64,000 nt of DNA from an uncultured Pelagibacteraceae bacterium (lineage in GTDB: Bacteria > Pseudomonadota > Alphaproteobacteria > Pelagibacterales > Pelagibacteraceae). The notes under the pieces were generated by a model. The model was given only the letters and a program-made list of their open reading frames with translations. It had not been told where the DNA came from and did not search any database. Made by a program: the position numbers and the translations under genes. This document shows, one piece after another, positions 32,347 to 42,943 of the stretch (its first letter is position 1; every line of letters starts with the position of its first letter). The stretch is taken from assembly GCA_902525935.1 (NCBI GenBank), contig CABZJA010000001.1, forward strand, positions 1 to 64,000. Direction: 5' to 3'.

Positions 32347-32823
32347 TTACCCTAACTGTCTTATAAATTCTGAAACTCCTATGGCAACGGATATTGAAAT
32401 GTTTAACGATCTTTTACTTTTAACCATCGGAACCTTAATTCTTTCATTAACCTTAGAGTGCACATCTTCAGGAACACCCGCACTTTCTCTGCCAAAGAGT
32501 AATATGTCATTATGTTTAAATTTAAACTTTGTATAAACTTTGCTTGCTTTTGTCGTCATTAAAACTACTCTATTTTTGCTATTTTCATCAAAGAATTCTT
32601 TAGGGCTCTTGTAAAATTTTATCTCACTGTAAACTAAGTAATCCATAACAACTCTCTTGAACCTTTTATCGTTAAATAAAAACCCACAAGGTTCTATGAT
32701 TTCTAAACTAGCCCCTAGGCAAGAACAAGTTCGAATAATTGAAGCTGTATTTTGAGGAATATCTGGTTGATATAAAGCTACTTTTAGACCGTGTTTTAAT
32801 GGTTTCTGTGTCATTGTTACCAT
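32347..32823 (-). CDS. trmL: tRNA (cytidine(34)-2'-O)-methyltransferase
   Basis: SPOUT: VALYQPDIPQNTASIIRTCSCLGASLEIIEPCGF, LLFGRESAGVPEDVH, RSLNISISVAIGVSEFIRQL. Confidence 0.94.
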   Translation of the reverse strand: MVTMTQKPLKHGLKVALYQPDIPQNTASIIRTCSCLGASLEIIEPCGFLFNDKRFKRVVMDYLVYSEIKFYKSPKEFFDENSKNRVVLMTTKASKVYTKFKFKHNDILLFGRESAGVPEDVHSKVNERIKVPMVKSKRSLNISISVAIGVSEFIRQLG

Positions 32824-32842
32824 AGAAATATCTCTTTTTTAT

Positions 32843-32858
32843 TATATGAAATCATATA
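32843..32858. promoter_or_regulatory. Perfect inverted repeat in the trmL/petA divergent promoter region
   Basis: TATATGA-AA-TCATATA, 7-bp arms with 2-nt spacer, 26 bp before petA ATG. Confidence 0.35.
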
Positions 32859-32883
32859 TTAGCAACTATATAGATTATTAATA

Positions 32884-33405
32884 ATGTCAGATCAAAAAGA
32901 CGAAAAAAAGACTGAAAGAAGAGATTTCTTGTTTACAGCTACAGCCGCTGCTGGTGTTGTTGGAGTAGGTGCTGCAGTTTGGCCACTAGTAGACCAGATG
33001 AACCCTGATGCATCTGTGAAGGCATTAGCTAGTACGGAAGTAGATGTGAGTTCAATGCAACCCGGACAGTCTTTAACAGTTCTTTGGAGAGGTAAACCAG
33101 TTTTTATTAAAAGAAGAACTGAAGATGAAATTAAAAAAGCGAGAACAGTTGATATTAATGATCTTAAGCATCCTGAAAAAGACGAAGATAGAGCAAAAAA
33201 TCCTGAATGGTTGGTGATGCTTGGAATTTGTACTCATCTTGGATGTGTACCATTAACTGACAAAGGTGATTATGATGGTTGGTTTTGCCCTTGTCATGGT
33301 TCTCATTACGATACATCTGGCAGAATTAGAAAAGGACCGGCTCCAACTAATATGGAGATACCTAAATACGAATTTGTAAATACTAACACAATTAAGATTG
33401 GATAA
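32884..33405 (+). CDS. petA: Ubiquinol-cytochrome c reductase iron-sulfur subunit (Rieske)
   Basis: Tat-like [28 protein letters not shown] and CPCHGSHYD cluster motifs. Confidence 0.97.
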   Translation: MSDQKDEKKTERRDFLFTATAAAGVVGVGAAVWPLVDQMNPDASVKALASTEVDVSSMQPGQSLTVLWRGKPVFIKRRTEDEIKKARTVDINDLKHPEKDEDRAKNPEWLVMLGICTHLGCVPLTDKGDYDGWFCPCHGSHYDTSGRIRKGPAPTNMEIPKYEFVNTNTIKIG

Positions 33406-33407
33406 AT

Positions 33408-34679
33408 ATGAGTGATCACGAATACACGCCTAGTTCAAAATTTGGTAAATGGTTTAATGATAGACTGCCTTTGCTTACATTGGCAAATCACTTAACAGAT
33501 TACCCTACACCAAAAAACTTAAATTACTGGTGGACTTTTGGTGGAATATTAACTTTTTGCTTAATTACCCAAATAGTTACAGGATTAGTTTTGGCTATGC
33601 ACTACATTGCTCATGCAGATATGGCTTTCAGCAGTGTTGAACATATAATGAGAGATGTGAATTATGGATGGTTGTTAAGATATGTTCACGCAAATGGTGC
33701 TTCTATGTTTTTCCTAGCAGTTTATATTCATATTTTTAGATCTTTATTTTATGGATCATATAAATCTCCTAGAGAAATTATTTGGATACTTGGAATTATA
33801 ATTTATCTGCTAATGATGGCAGCTGCTTTTATGGGATATGTTCTTCCTTGGGGACAAATGAGTTTTTGGGGAGCAACAGTAATAACTAATTTATTTAGTG
33901 CAATTCCACTTGTGGGGGAGAGTATAACAACTTGGCTATGGGGAGGTTACTCAGTTGACAATCCAACTCTAACAAGATTTTTTACTCTTCATTACTTGAT
34001 ACCATTTTTAATACTAGGGCTTGTAGTACTTCACATATGGGCATTACATGTTCCTGGAAATAACAATCCAGTTGGTATTGATATTAAAAAACCTTCTAAA
34101 GATACAGTTCCGTTTCATCCATACATCGTAATTAAAGACGCTTTTGCGTTATTAATGTTTTGTATTGTTTTTGCGTTGTTTGTGTTTTATCAGCCAAATA
34201 TTTTAGGACATGCTGATAATTATATCGAAGCAGACCCACTTGTCACTCCTGCTCATATAGTTCCTGAGTGGTATTTATTACCTTTTTATGCGATCTTAAG
34301 ATCTGTTCCTGATAAACTTATGGGTGTTGTTGCAATGTTGTCAGCTATTTTAATTTTAGCTGCTTTACCCTGGTTGGATACGTCAAAAGTTAGATCGGCG
34401 GTTTTTCGACCGTTATTTAGACAGTTCTACTGGATATTGGTAGCTGATGTTTTAATTCTAGGATATGTAGGGGCGATGCCAGCTGAAGGATTGTACTTGT
34501 TAATTGCAAGAGTTGCTACAGCGTATTACTTTGCGCATTTTTTAATTATTCTTCCAGTTTTAGGATGGAAAGAAAAAACTACCCCGCTGCCTTTGAGTAT
34601 TACCGAGCCAGTTTTAGGTGGCTCACCAAATTTAGCTGCAGCAAGGAGTGATGAAAAAATAGAAAAAACAATAAAGTGA
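33408..34679 (+). CDS. petB: Cytochrome b of the bc1 complex
   Basis: [69 protein letters not shown]. Confidence 0.98.
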   Translation: MSDHEYTPSSKFGKWFNDRLPLLTLANHLTDYPTPKNLNYWWTFGGILTFCLITQIVTGLVLAMHYIAHADMAFSSVEHIMRDVNYGWLLRYVHANGASMFFLAVYIHIFRSLFYGSYKSPREIIWILGIIIYLLMMAAAFMGYVLPWGQMSFWGATVITNLFSAIPLVGESITTWLWGGYSVDNPTLTRFFTLHYLIPFLILGLVVLHIWALHVPGNNNPVGIDIKKPSKDTVPFHPYIVIKDAFALLMFCIVFALFVFYQPNILGHADNYIEADPLVTPAHIVPEWYLLPFYAILRSVPDKLMGVVAMLSAILILAALPWLDTSKVRSAVFRPLFRQFYWILVADVLILGYVGAMPAEGLYLLIARVATAYYFAHFLIILPVLGWKEKTTPLPLSITEPVLGGSPNLAAARSDEKIEKTIK

Positions 34680-35458
34680 GAAAGTTAAAAAATATTTTTT
34701 TTGTATTAATATTCTCAGTTATAGTACTAAATTCATCTAACTCTGCTGAAAAGTCACCTCCTTTTTTAGAGACTAAATGGACTTTCAAAGGTCTATTTGG
34801 AAAATTTGATAGAGCATCATTACAAAGGGGATATCAAGTATATACAGAAGTATGTGCATCTTGCCATTCTATGAAATATTTAACCTATAGAAATTTAGCA
34901 GAAAAGGGTGGACCAGAATTTTCTGAATTAGAGGCCAAAGCAATAGCTGCAAGTTTTGAAGTAACAGATGGCCCGAACAGCACTGGAGAAATGTTTGTAA
35001 GACCAGCCAAATTATCTGATAAATTTGTGATGCCATATGCTAATGAGCAAGAAGCTAAAGCTGCTAATGGCGGTGCTTATCCACCAGATATGTCTGTTCT
35101 AGTTAAGGCAAGAAAAGGCGGAGCAGATTATATTTATTCCTTATTGTTAGGATATTCTGAACCACCAGAGGGTGTAGAACTTGATGATGGTGTTTATTAC
35201 AATAAGTACATGTATGGTAATAAAATTAAAATGCCAGCTCCTTTATCTGATGATTTAATTGAGTATACAGATGGAACAAAAGCTACAGCTGAGCAACTGT
35301 CTAAAGATGTTACAAATTTTCTAATGTGGTCAGCAGAACCACATTTAGAGCAAAGACATAAAACAGGATTTAGAGTTATAGCTTATTTGATAATATTGAC
35401 TGTATTGGTTTACTTTACAATGAAGAAGATATGGTCACGTGTTGAACCTAAAGTTTAG
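34676..35458 (+). CDS. petC: Cytochrome c1 (GTG start)
   Basis: [17 protein letters not shown] heme motif, [38 protein letters not shown]. Confidence 0.97.
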   Translation: MRKLKNIFFVLIFSVIVLNSSNSAEKSPPFLETKWTFKGLFGKFDRASLQRGYQVYTEVCASCHSMKYLTYRNLAEKGGPEFSELEAKAIAASFEVTDGPNSTGEMFVRPAKLSDKFVMPYANEQEAKAANGGAYPPDMSVLVKARKGGADYIYSLLLGYSEPPEGVELDDGVYYNKYMYGNKIKMPAPLSDDLIEYTDGTKATAEQLSKDVTNFLMWSAEPHLEQRHKTGFRVIAYLIILTVLVYFTMKKIWSRVEPKV

Positions 35459-36508
35459 AACATCCCCATCTTTAACGATATAATCTTTACCTTCCAATCT
35501 CATTTTGCCGTTTTCTCTTGATTTTAACCAACCACCACTACCAACGAAATCTTGATAAGACACAGTTTCTGCTCTTATAAAACCTTTTTCAAAATCTGTA
35601 TGAATTATACCTGCTGCTTGAGGTGCCATACAATTTTTGTTAATTGTCCAAGCTCTCGTCTCCTCAACTCCTGAAGTAAAAAAAGTCTCTAAAGATAAAA
35701 GGTCATATCCTTTTTTGATTAATAAATTTAATCCAGTATCATCAACGTTAATCATTTTCATATAGTTTTTTCTTTCTTCATTTTCTAGTTCATTTAATTG
35801 ATTTTCTATTTCAGCTGAAATAGTTAGAGTGTTTTTAGAACCATATTTTTCAGTAAAACTTTTTGTATAATCGTTGCCTTTATCAATGCTATTTTCATCA
35901 ACATTACAAACATACAGTTTAGGCTTTATTGACAATAATCCTGACAGTCGAATATCTTTTTTATCAAATTCATCGTATAATTGATTTATATCATTGTTAT
36001 CATTAATTAAATTCTGGGCTCTCTCTAGAATTTGGTTTTGATTTTCATCATTATTTTTTTTATTTTTCTTGTCTAGTCTTTTTTGAATAGATTCCAAATC
36101 AGCTAAAGACATTTCTGTTTCAATTATTTCTAAATCTCTAATTGGATCAACTGTTTGATTTACATTCTGAATATCATCTGAGTCAAAACATCTAATTAAA
36201 TGAATAACAGCGTCTACTTCTCTTATATGGGATAAGAATTTGTTACCTAATCCTTCACCTTTAGAGGCTCCCTCTACTAATCCTGCTATATCAACAAAAG
36301 ATATAGTAGTGTTTATTTTTTTTTTTGAATTAGAAATTTTAACTAATTCATCTAACCTATAATCTGGTACAGGAACTACGCCTATATTTGGATCTATCGT
36401 ACAGAAAGGAAAATTTGCTGCTTGAGCTTTACTTGAATTTGTAAGTGCATTAAATAAAGTAGATTTACCAACATTTGGTAAACCAACTATACCACATTTA
36501 AAACCCAT
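35435..36508 (-). CDS. ychF: Redox-regulated ATPase YchF
   Basis: KCGIVGLPNVGKSTLFNALT, NFPFCTIDPNIGVV, GFIRAETVSYQDFV. Confidence 0.98.
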   Translation of the reverse strand: MGFKCGIVGLPNVGKSTLFNALTNSSKAQAANFPFCTIDPNIGVVPVPDYRLDELVKISNSKKKINTTISFVDIAGLVEGASKGEGLGNKFLSHIREVDAVIHLIRCFDSDDIQNVNQTVDPIRDLEIIETEMSLADLESIQKRLDKKNKKNNDENQNQILERAQNLINDNNDINQLYDEFDKKDIRLSGLLSIKPKLYVCNVDENSIDKGNDYTKSFTEKYGSKNTLTISAEIENQLNELENEERKNYMKMINVDDTGLNLLIKKGYDLLSLETFFTSGVEETRAWTINKNCMAPQAAGIIHTDFEKGFIRAETVSYQDFVGSGGWLKSRENGKMRLEGKDYIVKDGDVLNFRFNT

Positions 36509-37069
36509 TTAATTATTGTTAACTTTGCTTGAGAATAAATCTAATCTTTTATCTATTAAAATAGCAATAGAGTCTATTATATTATGAGTAATTTTTTCTA
36601 AGTGTTCTTGTTCATCATCAGAAAAATCATTTAAAACAAAATCTGATACAGACATTTTATTCTCTGGCTTTCCAATCCCGATCCTCACTCTTGAATAGTC
36701 TTTTCCAATAAATTTATCAATTGAAGCAACTCCATTGTGACCTGCACTTGATCCACCAAATTTTGCCTTTATTTTTCCAAACTCTACATCTAGATCATCA
36801 TGGAAAACAATAACATCTTCTGCATCTATTTTGAAATACTCAAGCAATTCTCTGATACATATCCCTGAGTTGTTCATGAATGTCAGAGGTTTGATGGCAT
36901 AAATTTTCTTTTCTCCAATATTACCTGTTGTAAGCAAACCCTTAAACTTTGGTTTTTGCTTTGAAAGACCATATTTTTGATTTATGGCATCTACAATTTT
37001 AAAACCTATATTATGTCTATTATTATGACTGTTTGGGGTTGGATTGCCCAAACCTACGAGTAACAACAT
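36509..37069 (-). CDS. pth: Peptidyl-tRNA hydrolase
   Basis: LLVGLGNPTPNSHNNRHNIGFK, KPLTFMNNSG, VFHDDLDVEFGKIKAKFGGSSAGHNGVASI. Confidence 0.98.
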   Translation of the reverse strand: MLLLVGLGNPTPNSHNNRHNIGFKIVDAINQKYGLSKQKPKFKGLLTTGNIGEKKIYAIKPLTFMNNSGICIRELLEYFKIDAEDVIVFHDDLDVEFGKIKAKFGGSSAGHNGVASIDKFIGKDYSRVRIGIGKPENKMSVSDFVLNDFSDDEQEHLEKITHNIIDSIAILIDKRLDLFSSKVNNN

Positions 37070-37097
37070 TTTAATTTATTATTATTTTCACAGATTA

Positions 37098-37814
37098 TTA
37101 TTTTTTCTCTGCTGGAGCTTTTCCCTCTTCTTTTCCTTTATCACCATCTGCAGCTTTTTCTGCACCTTCCTCAGGTTTAGCGTCTCCATCCGCAGCTGCC
37201 TCCCCAGTTTCTCCACCTTCTCCCTCAGCATCTGCTGGTTTTTCAGGTTCTTTAACAACTGTTGGTGCTGCTACTGTCGCGATTACAAAGTCTCTTCCTT
37301 GAATTGTAGGTGTTACATTTTCAGGTAAATTTATAAAAGATATTTTAATACTTGCTCCAATATCTAAGTTATTTAGATCTACAACTAACTCTGTTGGTAT
37401 ATTTTCTGTAGGACATCTTAATTCAACTTTACGTCTTACGATATTCAAAACCCCACCTCTTTTTAATCCTGGCGACAATTCGTGGTTTATAAATTTAACT
37501 GGAATTTCTAAAATTACTTTTGCACCTTTAACAATTCTTATAAAATCTAAGTGTATAGGCTCATCTGTCACCGTATCAAAATCAATAACTCTTGGTAAAA
37601 CTTTTTGTTCTTTTCCATCAATATTTATTGAAATTATATTTGATAAAATATTTTCTTTATTTAATAAATTTTTTACTTCCTTAACAGAAACAGAGATTTT
37701 TTGATTTGGTTCTTCTCCTCCATAAATTATTCCTGGAACCATACCTTTATTTCTAAGTGATTTTACTTCTCCCTTAGTTTTTGTTTCTCTTATTGTGGCA
37801 GCTAATAAACTCAT
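37098..37814 (-). CDS. rplY: 50S ribosomal protein L25/CTC form with low-complexity tail
   Basis: ATIRETKTKGEVKSLRNKGMVPGIIYG and TL5 domain, followed by an Ala/Glu/Gly/Lys-rich C-terminus. Confidence 0.94.
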   Translation of the reverse strand: MSLLAATIRETKTKGEVKSLRNKGMVPGIIYGGEEPNQKISVSVKEVKNLLNKENILSNIISINIDGKEQKVLPRVIDFDTVTDEPIHLDFIRIVKGAKVILEIPVKFINHELSPGLKRGGVLNIVRRKVELRCPTENIPTELVVDLNNLDIGASIKISFINLPENVTPTIQGRDFVIATVAAPTVVKEPEKPADAEGEGGETGEAAADGDAKPEEGAEKAADGDKGKEEGKAPAEKK

Positions 37815-37859
37815 AAAGTGACGGGTTTTTAACTTATGAAACTAAATTTTACAAGTAAA

Positions 37860-38792
37860 TTATTTAAATAGATCTGATACTGAAGTAGAATTTGATATTC
37901 TTTTAATAGCTTCACCAACTAAATTAGAGATTGTTAGTACCTCAATATTTCTAGCTTTTTTAACTTTTGTCGAATTATCAATTGTATCAGTTACAACTAA
38001 GTTTTTTATCGAAGATTTCTTAATTTTTTCAACAGCATTACCACTTAATACACCATGTGTTACATATACATGAACATCTTTAGCTCCTCTTTTTTTTAAT
38101 TCAGAAGCTGCATTTACAATTGTTCCACCAGAGTCGATTATATCATCAACTAATATACAGGTTTTATTTTTTACACTTCCAATTACATTCATTACTTCTG
38201 ACTTTCCAGGAGCAGGTCTTCTTTTGTCTACTATTGCTAAATCTACATTTAACAATTTTCCTAAAGCTCTTGCTCTTGCAGTACCACCGACATCTGGAGC
38301 AACACAGATTATATTATTTTTTTTTAATTTCTTTTTTATATGTCTAGCAAATATTGGAGTTGCAAATAAGTTATCTACTGGAATATCAAAAAATCCTTGA
38401 ATTTGTCCAGAATGTAAATCAACTGTAACGACTCTATCTGCACCTGCCTTTGCAATAAGATTAGATACAAGTTTTGCAGATATAGATGTTCTAGGAACCA
38501 CCTTTCTATCTTGTCTTGCATATCCAAAATATGGGATCACAGCAGTTATGTTTTTGGCCGACGATCTTTTTAAAGCATCAATCGATAGTAGTAATTCCAT
38601 TAAATTGTCATTTGCAGGAGATGAAACAGATTGAATTAAAAAAATACTATTGCCTCTAATATTTTCATTAATTTCTATATAGATTTCTCCGTCTGCAAAT
38701 TTTCTTATGTTTGAATTCACTAGTCTATTTTTTAAAAATTTAGATATTTTTTGACTAAGATGTTTATTACTGTTTCCTGTGAGAATTTTCAT
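37860..38792 (-). CDS. prs: Ribose-phosphate pyrophosphokinase
   Basis: FADGEIYIEINENIRG, VIPYFGYARQDRK, VAPDVGG, CILVDDIIDSGGTI. Confidence 0.98.
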   Translation of the reverse strand: MKILTGNSNKHLSQKISKFLKNRLVNSNIRKFADGEIYIEINENIRGNSIFLIQSVSSPANDNLMELLLSIDALKRSSAKNITAVIPYFGYARQDRKVVPRTSISAKLVSNLIAKAGADRVVTVDLHSGQIQGFFDIPVDNLFATPIFARHIKKKLKKNNIICVAPDVGGTARARALGKLLNVDLAIVDKRRPAPGKSEVMNVIGSVKNKTCILVDDIIDSGGTIVNAASELKKRGAKDVHVYVTHGVLSGNAVEKIKKSSIKNLVVTDTIDNSTKVKKARNIEVLTISNLVGEAIKRISNSTSVSDLFK

Positions 38793-38802
38793 CCGAGATT
38801 AC

Positions 38803-39555
38803 CTATTTAATCATAATTGCAGAAATATTTCTACCATAATCGTTAAGCTTATTTTTTTTTGATCTCCTAGAACTAAAAAAGTTATTTTCTAGTTTGTAGG
38901 TATCTTTTCTTATTATATCTATTTTTTTAACTCCGTTTTCATAAAATTGAGATTTTATATATTCGCTTAAATCAAAATAAATTTTTTTCTTTTTAAATGT
39001 AAAGAAATTCACATTTTTTATATTTTTGTCCTTAAACAATTTAAAAAAATCATTTTTTACTTCGTAACTGTTTTTTTTTATACATGGTCCAATGCAAGCA
39101 ATCATATCTTTCTCTGAGCATCCATTTTTTTTTAAAAGTTGAATTGTTTTTTTTACTATTCCCTTAAAAGCACCTTTCCACCCAGCATGTATTGCACCAA
39201 CAAATTTTTGCTTTTTTTCTATAATTAGAATTGGTGCACAATCTGCAGTGAGTATACTAATGGCAATATTTCGCTTATTTGTAATCATCGCGTCTCCAGC
39301 CAATCTTTTTTTTGGAATACCACTTATTTTATAAACTTTGTTACTGTGAATTTGATTAAGAGAAACTAGATTTCCACTTGTGCAGCCTATTTTTTTTGAA
39401 ACTATTTTTAAATTTTTACTTATATTAGCAATTTTATCTTTTGAACCTTTTCCGCAATTTAAACTTTTGTAGATTCCTTTTGAGGTGCCACCTAGTCTGC
39501 TAAAAAAATAATGTGAAATGGATTTTTGGTCTCTAAAAATTTTTGACTTAATCAC
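38803..39555 (-). CDS. pgeF: Purine nucleoside phosphorylase / laccase-domain protein (YfiH/PgeF)
   Basis: LNQIHSNKVYKI, ILTADCAPILI, VGAIHAGWKGAFKGIVKKTI, CIGPCIKKNSYEV. Confidence 0.94.
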   Translation of the reverse strand: MIKSKIFRDQKSISHYFFSRLGGTSKGIYKSLNCGKGSKDKIANISKNLKIVSKKIGCTSGNLVSLNQIHSNKVYKISGIPKKRLAGDAMITNKRNIAISILTADCAPILIIEKKQKFVGAIHAGWKGAFKGIVKKTIQLLKKNGCSEKDMIACIGPCIKKNSYEVKNDFFKLFKDKNIKNVNFFTFKKKKIYFDLSEYIKSQFYENGVKKIDIIRKDTYKLENNFFSSRRSKKNKLNDYGRNISAIMIK

Positions 39556-40592
39556 TTAAAACCCAAATTAAAATTATTTTTGGATTTGCTTACAAATAAT
39601 ACTTTAAACAAAGTGCCCATATATTTTGTATCAATTAATCTTTTTATTCTATAAAATATGTCAGCTTTCTTAGTAAATTGTAAATTTTTACTTATTATCT
39701 CAGCTCTTTTTAATATTCCTAATTTAATTAAGAAATTACCTTGGGTTGTTATTGAAGATTTTAAATTAGAATTTGCAAACTCTTTCTTGTACATTTTAAA
39801 ATTTATTAAATGAGTAATATCTGCATTATAGGGATTTTCTAAAAAACTAATTTTTCTATGCTTCTCAACACTTTGCAAAGTATTTTTCATTTTTCCGCTG
39901 GTAAATCCATAGTCTATCATTAATAAACCACCATTATTTTTAAAAATAAAATTCCCTATTTCGTTAACAAATTTCATTGCTGAAGGTGAATATTCAACAA
40001 ATTTTTCTTTTTTTATATCCTTACCTAAATATTTTTCAATTATTTTTGAAGACACTTTCTGATCACAAACTTCAAACTTATTTTTTTTGTATGCTACATA
40101 TTTTTCATACCAATTATTACTTTTCTTTGAAAACTGTTTGATAGGAAAAGCATCAAAAAACTCATTAGCCAAGAATATAGTTGGAGCCTTTGGAATTTCT
40201 TTTAAATTTTTAATCCAACTTGCTTTTTTCTTATCTATTTTACTCTTCTGGATTTTTATCAGTAATGGACTTTTTTCTAAAATTAAGAAATTGGCAGATA
40301 AACTAATTTCACTAAAATTATTTAAAGTTTTTATAATTTGCGACATCATCTCACCATTACCTGCACCCAGCTCTACAATATTTATTTTTTTTGGCTTTTT
40401 TAAATTCTCCCAAAATGAAATTAACCAAATAGATATCATTTCTGAAAAAAGAACAGAAATATTGGGAGATGTTACGAAATCACCTTTTTTTCCAAAAGGA
40501 TTTTTTTTAATATAATAACCATTATCCTTGTCATACAAGGATTTGTAAATAAATTTATCCAATGAGATTTTTTTATTCTGTCCTATTAGCAT
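39552..40592 (-). CDS. SAM-dependent methyltransferase, MidA/NDUFAF7 family
   Basis: GYYIKKNPFGKKGDFVTSPNISVLFSEMI, NIVELGAGNGEMMSQII, IFLANEFFDAFPIKQF. Confidence 0.92.
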   Translation of the reverse strand: MLIGQNKKISLDKFIYKSLYDKDNGYYIKKNPFGKKGDFVTSPNISVLFSEMISIWLISFWENLKKPKKINIVELGAGNGEMMSQIIKTLNNFSEISLSANFLILEKSPLLIKIQKSKIDKKKASWIKNLKEIPKAPTIFLANEFFDAFPIKQFSKKSNNWYEKYVAYKKNKFEVCDQKVSSKIIEKYLGKDIKKEKFVEYSPSAMKFVNEIGNFIFKNNGGLLMIDYGFTSGKMKNTLQSVEKHRKISFLENPYNADITHLINFKMYKKEFANSNLKSSITTQGNFLIKLGILKRAEIISKNLQFTKKADIFYRIKRLIDTKYMGTLFKVLFVSKSKNNFNLGFK

Positions 40593-41349
40593 TTTTATAA
40601 TAGATGATAATTAATCCGCAAGTTAAAGCTATACAACTTATTATTTGCCCCATACTCAAATTGAAAAATAAATAACCTAGTTGTTGATCTGGTTCTCTGA
40701 AGAACTCGATAACAAATCTAAAAAATGAGTATAAAATTAAAAAATAACCTGAAATAATACCAGGTGTATTCCTTAATCTACTAAACAAAATACTTAAAAT
40801 AATAAATAGAACAACTCCCTCAAATATTGCCTCATAAATTTGTGAAGGATGTCGATTTAAATCATCAATTTTTATAAACTTTACCGACCATGGTACATTT
40901 GTTTCTATGCCATAGAGTTCTGAGTTTATGAAATTTGATATTCTTCCTAAAAAAATTCCTATAGGAGAACAAACAGCAACAACATCTAAATAACTAAAAA
41001 TATTTTGATTTTTATTTTTGCAGAATAAATGAGTTCCTATAATAATTCCAATTAGTGCACCGTGGAAAGACATGCCTCCTTGCCAAATTTTTATAATCTC
41101 AACTGGATTACTAATAAAATAAATTGGGTCATAAATAATTACATATCCAAATCTTCCACCAAGGATGATACTTATGATCAAATAAGTTATATAATCGTCG
41201 AAATATTCTTTTAGAGTGCTATCTTTGATTAGTTTGTTTTTTGCAAAATACCAACCAAATACTAAGCCAAATATATAAGATAAGGAATACCATCTAATTT
41301 CTAATGAAAAGATCTCAAAAGCGACTGGGTCAAAATTATTAATAAACAT
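40573..41349 (-). CDS. lgt: Prolipoprotein diacylglyceryl transferase
   Basis: IILGGRFGYVIIYD, WQGGMSFHGALIGIIIGT, LGRISNFINSELYGIETNVPW, RHPSQIYEA. Confidence 0.97.
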   Translation of the reverse strand: MFINNFDPVAFEIFSLEIRWYSLSYIFGLVFGWYFAKNKLIKDSTLKEYFDDYITYLIISIILGGRFGYVIIYDPIYFISNPVEIIKIWQGGMSFHGALIGIIIGTHLFCKNKNQNIFSYLDVVAVCSPIGIFLGRISNFINSELYGIETNVPWSVKFIKIDDLNRHPSQIYEAIFEGVVLFIILSILFSRLRNTPGIISGYFLILYSFFRFVIEFFREPDQQLGYLFFNLSMGQIISCIALTCGLIIIYYKNANRTE

Positions 41350-41355
41350 TTAATT

Positions 41356-41374
41356 GTAATATTATAAATATTAC
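41356..41374. promoter_or_regulatory. Perfect inverted repeat between lgt and the ubiK-like gene
   Basis: GTAATATT-ATA-AATATTAC, 8-bp perfect arms, 6 nt upstream of the lgt ATG. Confidence 0.35.
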
Positions 41375-41397
41375 TTAAACTTTGATAAGAAATTATT

Positions 41398-41640
41398 ATG
41401 TCAAAATCAAGATTCGTATTTGATAAATTTGCAAAATTTTTGGAAGAAGGACTTGTCAATTACAAAGATTTTAGTGATGAAGTCGTAAATATTTTACGAT
41501 CAAAAAAAGAAGAAATTATCCTTAAAATGAATTTAGTCAGTAAAGATGAAATCGATATATTAAATAAAAGAATTGAAAAATTAGAAAAAAAAATTGCTGA
41601 AAAAAAAATAAAAAAAAAAACTAAACGGGCAAAGAAATAA
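41398..41640 (+). CDS. BMFP / UbiK-like accessory factor
   Basis: Small helical protein with C-terminal coiled coil MNLVSKDEIDILNKRIEKLEKKI; divergent from lgt. Confidence 0.75.
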   Translation: MSKSRFVFDKFAKFLEEGLVNYKDFSDEVVNILRSKKEEIILKMNLVSKDEIDILNKRIEKLEKKIAEKKIKKKTKRAKK

Positions 41641-42943
41641 TAACTTTTAATCCACCTAAACTAGATTTATCAAATTTAAGATCTCCACCATGTGATTTTA
41701 CGACATCTGATGATATAGCTAAACCAAGACCAACACTAGACTTTGTTTCCGATCTACTTTTGTCAATTTTATAAAATGGTTTTAAAACATTTTGATGTTC
41801 TTTCTGTGGAATACCTGGACCATCATCCTCAATTGAAATATTAATAGTTGATCTTCCTTTTTTTAGATACAATTCAACATTATCAGCAAATTTTAAAGAA
41901 TTATCTATAAGGTTATTAACACATCTACTAATTAAATTTTTTCTTCCATCAAAATAAACCCTCTCTTTTAAAAAATATTTTATATTTGGTTTCTCATATT
42001 TTTTACAAATATTTTCAAGAAGAACAGAGATATCAAACGTTTCAGTTTTATCTTTCGCACCAGATCTTGCGAATTGAAGATATTCATTTAACATTTTTTC
42101 CATTTCATCAACATCTCTTGAGAGCTTCTCTACAACGCTTTTATCTTTAATCATCGCTATTTGAAGTTTTATCCTTGTCAAAGGAGTTCTTAAATCGTGG
42201 CTGATACCGGATAGCATCTCAGATCTTTGGTTAAGATGTCTAATTATTCTTTTTCTCATTTTGTCAAACTCTAAACCAGCTTTTCGGATTTCGAGTGCTC
42301 CAGAAGGTCTAAATTCGTCAATATCTTCTCCTCGACCAAATCTTTCAGATGCTTCTGCAAGTTTAGTTATGGGTCTAGTTTGATTCTTTAAAAAAATTAT
42401 TGCTACAGCTATCATTAACAATGCTGGCAATGTTATCCAAAGACCAAATAATCTAGCCGAACTCGTAGTTAGTCTGTCCCTTGGAATATAAAATTGAAAA
42501 TATCCTTTTGAATATCCTATTTTCAAATCAACAACTTCTTTGAAGTTTGTTGTATCAAACCAATAGGTTAAATTTTTTTTCTTTAATTCTCTTCTTAGTG
42601 ATCGATCCACTGGACTGAACCATCTTTCCGGTTTTTTTCTTGGCAAGATTTTATCTTTTTCATATTTAATATTAAAACCCAAATGTTCCTTGAATAAAAT
42701 TATTATAAAATCTTTGTTCGTTTCATCGTTATCATAGGCGTCTACAAAAGTTTTGACTTCAGAAACCAATGCTCTAGTCATTCCAGAATTAGTTTTGATC
42801 CATAGACTATCAAAAAAAACTAGCGAAATAGTGATTTGCATAACAACTATTGGAACAGCAACTATGAGTAGACCTCTATAAAAAAGTCTTTTAGGTAAAA
42901 TATTTTTTATATATTTACTCAATCCATAAAACATAACCTTCAC
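41621..42943 (-). CDS. EnvZ-like sensor histidine kinase
   Basis: HAMP region, H-box MLSGISHDLRTPLTRIKLQIAM, N/G boxes NLIDNSLKFADNV, IEDDGPGIP, SVGLGLAISSDVVKSHGG. Confidence 0.95.
   Translation of the reverse strand: MKVMFYGLSKYIKNILPKRLFYRGLLIVAVPIVVMQITISLVFFDSLWIKTNSGMTRALVSEVKTFVDAYDNDETNKDFIIILFKEHLGFNIKYEKDKILPRKKPERWFSPVDRSLRRELKKKNLTYWFDTTNFKEVVDLKIGYSKGYFQFYIPRDRLTTSSARLFGLWITLPALLMIAVAIIFLKNQTRPITKLAEASERFGRGEDIDEFRPSGALEIRKAGLEFDKMRKRIIRHLNQRSEMLSGISHDLRTPLTRIKLQIAMIKDKSVVEKLSRDVDEMEKMLNEYLQFARSGAKDKTETFDISVLLENICKKYEKPNIKYFLKERVYFDGRKNLISRCVNNLIDNSLKFADNVELYLKKGRSTINISIEDDGPGIPQKEHQNVLKPFYKIDKSRSETKSSVGLGLAISSDVVKSHGGDLKFDKSSLGGLKVIISLPV

Noticed and set aside
37044-37328. 94-aa Cys/Phe/Ser-rich plus-strand ORF, superficially peptide-like
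   Set aside because: Antisense to the low-complexity rplY tail; explained by its repetitive codons.
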